8,774 nt of DNA, from NCBI GenBank assembly GCA_009785435.1, contig WQWG01000025.1, positions 1 to 8,774 on the forward strand. The letters are read 5' to 3'. Each line of letters opens with the position of its first letter. Within the stretch, counting starts at the first letter, position 1. This stretch comes from Clostridiales bacterium (GTDB lineage: Bacteria > Bacillota > Clostridia > Peptostreptococcales > Anaerovoracaceae). The notes under the pieces were generated by a model. It was given only the letters and a program-made list of their open reading frames with translations. It had not been told where the DNA came from and ran no database searches. The translations under genes and the position numbers were made by a program. Of this stretch, positions 6,393 to 8,774 are shown one piece after another.

Positions 6393-6968
6393 ATGAACGA
6401 TATTATCGGATATAAAGAAGTAGAAGAATATGTGTTAAATATTAGGGGTCAAGATGTAATTCTAGATAGAGATGTAGCAGCTCTTTATGGAGTGGAAACA
6501 AAGGAGATAAACCAGGCTGTAAGAAACAACGCCAATAAGTTTCCGGAAAGGTATATAATTTCTTTGACCGCAGAAGAATGGGATTGTCTAAGGTCAAAAT
6601 TTTTGACCTTAGACAATTTGGGTAGAGGACAGCATACCAAATACACGCCACGAGCCTTCACCGAAAAAGGTTTGTATATGCTTGCTACTATTCTAAAAAG
6701 TCAACGTGCTACACATACGACGATTGCCATCGTAGAGACTTTTGCCAAAATTCGCGAGTTGTCCAAAACAATAAGTCAACTCCCTGATGTTCAGGCGGAA
6801 AACCAGCAAAAGGCGCTTATGGAGAAAGGCGGCAAGATTATGGCAGAGATATTGGATGACAATACTTTGGACGTGATAGGAGACGAGACCACCATCGAAT
6901 TCAACTTGGCGGTCATGAAAGTCAAGCACACTATCAAACGCGGAAAGCGTGAAAAATCAACGGCGTGA
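6393..6968 (+). CDS. ORF6N-domain protein (phage antirepressor-like)
   Basis: The 191-residue product carries an ORF6N domain at about 1-95: VLNIRGQDVILDRDVAALYG, KEINQAVRNNANKFPERY, then RGQHTKYTPRAFTEKGLYML. This domain occurs in phage antirepressors and in many chromosomal genes of Firmicutes, Bacteroidetes and spirochaetes; it is thought to bind DNA, and the function of chromosomal copies is unknown. The part after about 100 (TTIAIVETFAKIRELSKTI, then an acidic stretch and IEFNLAVMKVKHTIKR) is the usual helical tail, so the gene looks full length. I chose ATG 6393 because AGGAG lies at 6383-6387 and because family members begin shortly before the VLNIRGQ motif; the frame is open back to 6153, but that part is upstream of the promoter. 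It is divergent from dinD, itself a Bro-N-type protein. A perfect 35-nt palindrome lies inside codons 64-75. Confidence 0.9.
   Translation: MNDIIGYKEVEEYVLNIRGQDVILDRDVAALYGVETKEINQAVRNNANKFPERYIISLTAEEWDCLRSKFLTLDNLGRGQHTKYTPRAFTEKGLYMLATILKSQRATHTTIAIVETFAKIRELSKTISQLPDVQAENQQKALMEKGGKIMAEILDDNTLDVIGDETTIEFNLAVMKVKHTIKRGKREKSTA
6583..6617. repeat. Perfect 35-nt palindrome inside the ORF6N coding sequence
   Basis: ATTGTCTAAGGTCAAAA (6583-6599) is followed by a single T (6600) and then its exact reverse complement (6601-6617). The 17-bp arms carry no mismatch. It encodes residues 64-75 (DCLRSKFLTLDN), within a stretch that otherwise fits the ORF6N family. In mRNA it would fold into a stem of about 16 bp with a tiny loop. 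Confidence 0.97.
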
Positions 6969-6986
6969 GCCGCTTAATATTTCCGC

Positions 6987-7023
6987 TGCTTATGACAAAC
7001 TAAAAAAGGAAGATAAAAAGCAA
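6987..7023. repeat. Direct repeat flanking the ORF6N gene, copy 2
   Basis: This copy is offset 739 bp from copy 1, differs at three positions, and starts 18 nt after the ORF6N stop. It overlaps the left arm of the terminator hairpin at 7005-7043, which copy 1 does not complete. Confidence 0.8.
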
Positions 7024-7043
7024 GCGGCTTCAAATCTTCCTTT
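7002..7043 (-). terminator. Terminator of the SPFH-RHH-phosphatase operon, probably bidirectional
   Basis: AAAGGAAGAT (7005-7014) and ATCTTCCTTT (7034-7043) form a perfect 10-bp stem. Inside, AAGC (7018-7021) can pair with GCTT (7027-7030) to extend it. On the minus strand the stem ends in six consecutive T residues, 35 nt after the phosphatase stop. On the plus strand only TTTATAT follows, so it may also weakly end the ORF6N transcript. Confidence 0.8.
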
Positions 7044-7078
7044 ATATGTTATGTAACGTTATTCGCCCAAACACTCTG

Positions 7079-7540
7079 CTATTCGGATTTCTCCATGATA
7101 TACTTCAGCAACATTTCGCAGCTTTCGGTTAAAAGCGCGTATGTTTGCTCGAAGTCGCCTGTATACCAAGGGTCGGGGACAGATACCCAGTCGCCTTTTG
7201 AAAAATCCGAAAGCAGTCGTACCCATGCCGTATCGCTGTCGTCTTTCAGTCGCATAATGTCGGCAAAATTGGCTTCGTCCATCGCAATCAGGGCATCATA
7301 TTCTTTTAAATGGCGCTTTTCAAGCTTTGATGCTTGCATTCCATCGTGCGAAATGCCGTGAGACTTCAAAATGTCTCGGGTTCCGTCATGCGGGGGTTTA
7401 CCGATGTGGTAGCCCGCTGTTCCGCACGAACTTACAAAAATGTCACGGCTCAAGCCTTTTTCAGCGACCATATTTTTGAAAATGGCCTCTGCCATAGGCG
7501 AACGGCATATATTGCCTAAACATACAAACAGTACTTTCAT
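7079..7540 (-). CDS. Low-molecular-weight protein tyrosine phosphatase
   Basis: A cytoplasmic phosphatase of the LMW-PTP (arsenate reductase-like) fold that removes phosphate from protein tyrosines. The catalytic P-loop VCLGNICRSPMAEA lies at the N-terminus, with nucleophile Cys7 and phosphate-binding Arg13. The general acid is in the VPDPWYTGDFE motif (Asp123), and the usual SCGTAGYHIG strand follows the P-loop. At 153 residues it has normal family length. I chose ATG 7540 over the TTG at 7546, because AGGAG (plus-strand 7549-7553) lies 8 nt before the ATG but only 2 nt before the TTG. The start is 2 nt after the stop of the small ribbon-helix-helix gene, whose last codons hold the ribosome site, so the two are translationally coupled. 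Gram-positive relatives often act on kinases or exopolysaccharide regulators; the target here is unknown. An arsenate reductase is less likely, given the PTP-type motifs. Confidence 0.95.
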   Translation of the reverse strand: MKVLFVCLGNICRSPMAEAIFKNMVAEKGLSRDIFVSSCGTAGYHIGKPPHDGTRDILKSHGISHDGMQASKLEKRHLKEYDALIAMDEANFADIMRLKDDSDTAWVRLLSDFSKGDWVSVPDPWYTGDFEQTYALLTESCEMLLKYIMEKSE

Positions 7541-7542
7541 CG

Positions 7543-7710
7543 TCAACGCTCCTGTTTTTTTACTTTCTTTCGATTTTTAACGCATTCGTTCAGCAGATAT
7601 TCAATTTGACCGTTCACAGAACGGAAATCATCCTCCGCCCACTGTGAAATTTCTTGCCACAGTTTGGCAGAAAGCCGCAATGGAATCTGCTTTTTTTCTT
7701 TGCTTTCCAT
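7543..7710 (-). CDS. Small Arc-type ribbon-helix-helix protein
   Basis: This 55-residue gene lies between the SPFH and phosphatase genes. It begins MESKEKKQIPLRLSAKLW and fits the ribbon-helix-helix plan: a beta strand (KKQIPLRLS, about 6-14), helix A (AKLWQEISQWAEDDF, about 15-29), a turn, and helix B (SVNGQIEYLLNECVKNR, about 31-47), followed by a basic tail. RSVNGQIEYLL is the signature of the Arc-type domain. Members are usually dimers that bind DNA through the strand, so it may be a local regulator, though small Arc-type genes next to SPFH genes are common and their role is not settled. ATG 7708-7710 has AAAGG 11 nt upstream, a weak site. It lies 40 nt after the SPFH stop and 2 nt before the phosphatase start. 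Confidence 0.85.
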   Translation of the reverse strand: MESKEKKQIPLRLSAKLWQEISQWAEDDFRSVNGQIEYLLNECVKNRKKVKKQER

Positions 7711-7750
7711 GTGCAATCACACCTTTCCCATCTGTGTTCTAATCATGCGT

Positions 7751-8774
7751 TTAATACAATGAGCCTGAATTAACCACCGGTTGTGCATCACGATTGCTGC
7801 ACAGCACGACCAGAAGATTGCTGACCATCGCTGCTTTTCTTTCTTCATCCAGCTCAACAACTTCACGCTCGCTGAGTTTATCGATCGCTTTTTCAACCAT
7901 ACTGACAGCACCCTCGACAATCAAGTTGCGTGCGTCAACAACTGCACTTGCTTGTTGGCGCTGCAGCATGGCAGCAGCGATTTCAGGCGCGTATGCAAGA
8001 TGGGTGATCCGCGCTTCGAGAATTTCCAACCCTGCGATTTCGACTTTTGACTGAATTTCATCGACCAACTTAAGACATATTTCCTGACTGCTGCCTCTGA
8101 GCGATCCTGTTGTCGCTTCGACTTCGTCGGTAGAGTCATACGGGTACAGGCGGACGATTGCGCGCAAAGCGCTGTCGCATTGAATCGAAAGGTATTCCAC
8201 ATAATCATCCACATGAAACATAGCGCTTGCAGTATTGACGACACGCCAGATCACGACAATACCGATTTCAATCGGATTTCCAAGCTTGTCATTGATTTTC
8301 TGACGCTCGTTGTTCAGCGTCATATTTTTCATGGATATCTTGTTTGAAGCCACTCTTTTGCCCAATGCGTGATCGTTGACGCCGGCCTTTGGTTTGCTCG
8401 CATCAAGGGAGATGCTGATGTCGCTGAGGGCGCTTCTTTTCAGCACGGCTCCACCGGGAGGAGGATCAACTGCGGCAGAAAACGGATTGATAAAGAAAAA
8501 TCCTTCCGAGCTCAAAGTGCCGTGGTATTTTCCGAAAAGCGTGAAGACAATGGCTTCGTTTGGACGTACCAGCTTAAAGCCTGCAAACAAAAATGGACAG
8601 ATGATAAATGCCGCCAATATGCTGACGATCATGAGCAGAACCGCACCACCACCGCCGCCGTCCGCAAGGAGTACAATGCTGGCGATAAACAACACGATTC
8701 CTACGAGTATCGCCAGGATATTGAGAATGAGCAGCGGGATTCCCGGCGCTCCTTTGAGACGTCTTTCTTTAAAA
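7751..8774 (-). CDS. SPFH/stomatin-prohibitin family membrane protein, 5' end outside the window
   Basis: The open frame continues to the window edge without a stop, so the true start is further right; a GTG at 8693-8695 is in frame but lies inside the first membrane segment. Reading from the edge, FKERRLKGAPGIPLLILNIL leads into two hydrophobic segments split by DGGGGG. The SPFH domain follows, from FKLVRPNEAIVFTLFGKYHG through KINDKLGNPIEIGIVVIWRV, VDDYVEYLSIQCDSALRAIV and ILEARITHLAYAPEIAAAML. The end is a helical segment and a conserved tail (VELDEERKAAMVSNLLVVLC, AQPVVNSGSLY). Relatives form membrane-bound oligomers in flotillin-like microdomains. Between NPFSAAV and KINDK there is an insertion of about 50-60 residues, longer than in the short forms I recall, but some clostridial relatives have one. 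It is the first visible gene of the operon with the ribbon-helix-helix and phosphatase genes. Confidence 0.92.
   Translation of the reverse strand, partial: FKERRLKGAPGIPLLILNILAILVGIVLFIASIVLLADGGGGGAVLLMIVSILAAFIICPFLFAGFKLVRPNEAIVFTLFGKYHGTLSSEGFFFINPFSAAVDPPPGGAVLKRSALSDISISLDASKPKAGVNDHALGKRVASNKISMKNMTLNNERQKINDKLGNPIEIGIVVIWRVVNTASAMFHVDDYVEYLSIQCDSALRAIVRLYPYDSTDEVEATTGSLRGSSQEICLKLVDEIQSKVEIAGLEILEARITHLAYAPEIAAAMLQRQQASAVVDARNLIVEGAVSMVEKAIDKLSEREVVELDEERKAAMVSNLLVVLCSNRDAQPVVNSGSLY

Noticed and set aside
6248..7023. Direct repeats considered as a CRISPR array or IS ends
   Set aside because: Only two copies, 739 bp apart, in direct orientation, with a normal gene between and no transposase or cas gene.
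6949..7056. Short frame starting GTG 6949 through repeat copy 2 (contains AAYDKLKKEDKKQAA), with a matching open frame in copy 1
   Set aside because: The peptide looks protein-like, but the three differences between the copies all change amino acids, the ribosome site is poor, and the frame runs through the terminator hairpin. It could be a vestige but not a supported gene.
7541..7546. TTG start for the phosphatase, overlapping the stop of the ribbon-helix-helix gene
   Set aside because: Only 2 nt from AGGAG, whereas ATG 7540 has 8 nt and starts at the usual position before the P-loop.
7921..8244. A 107-codon minus-strand frame inside the SPFH gene
   Set aside because: It overlaps the clearly recognisable SPFH reading frame in another phase and has no family pattern.

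Overview
The window suggests a low-to-moderate GC Gram-positive (Firmicutes/Clostridia-like) chromosome. The signs are AGGAG-type ribosome binding sites throughout, TTG starts, a Gram-positive-type LexA/DinR box, an ECF sigma factor with a DUF4179-like anti-sigma partner, and an SPFH gene followed by a small Arc-type gene. This is inferred from gene content only; no rRNA or tRNA is present to confirm it.

Layout. (1) 1-1108, + strand: the 3' end of cysteine synthase (cysK) followed directly by serine acetyltransferase (cysE), the two-step cysteine biosynthesis pair. (2) 1155-2114, +: an AT-rich orphan polytopic membrane protein, convergent with (3) 2144-2713, -: a two-TM bacterial PH-domain protein with two promoter candidates. 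(4) 3054-5100, +: an ECF sigma factor and a single-pass anti-sigma factor with a large external domain, closed by a strong terminator at 5157-5201. (5) 5211-6968: dinD (-) and an ORF6N-domain gene (+), transcribed divergently. dinD has a near-consensus promoter with a LexA box inside its spacer, so it is very probably an SOS gene. The ORF6N gene has its own promoter, lies between two imperfect direct repeats 739 bp apart, and contains a perfect 35-nt palindrome in its coding sequence. (6) 7079-8774, -: an operon read as SPFH/stomatin-like protein (5' end outside the window), a 55-residue ribbon-helix-helix protein, and a low-molecular-weight protein tyrosine phosphatase. It ends at a hairpin terminator that overlaps one of the repeats.

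Functional picture. The edges hold housekeeping or stress functions (cysteine synthesis; membrane SPFH protein and phosphatase). The middle holds an envelope signalling pair and a DNA-damage and phage-antirepressor-like pair. The dinD/ORF6N region is the most accessory-like part and carries the most unusual sequence structure. No CRISPR array, tRNA, rRNA, transposase or integrase was seen.
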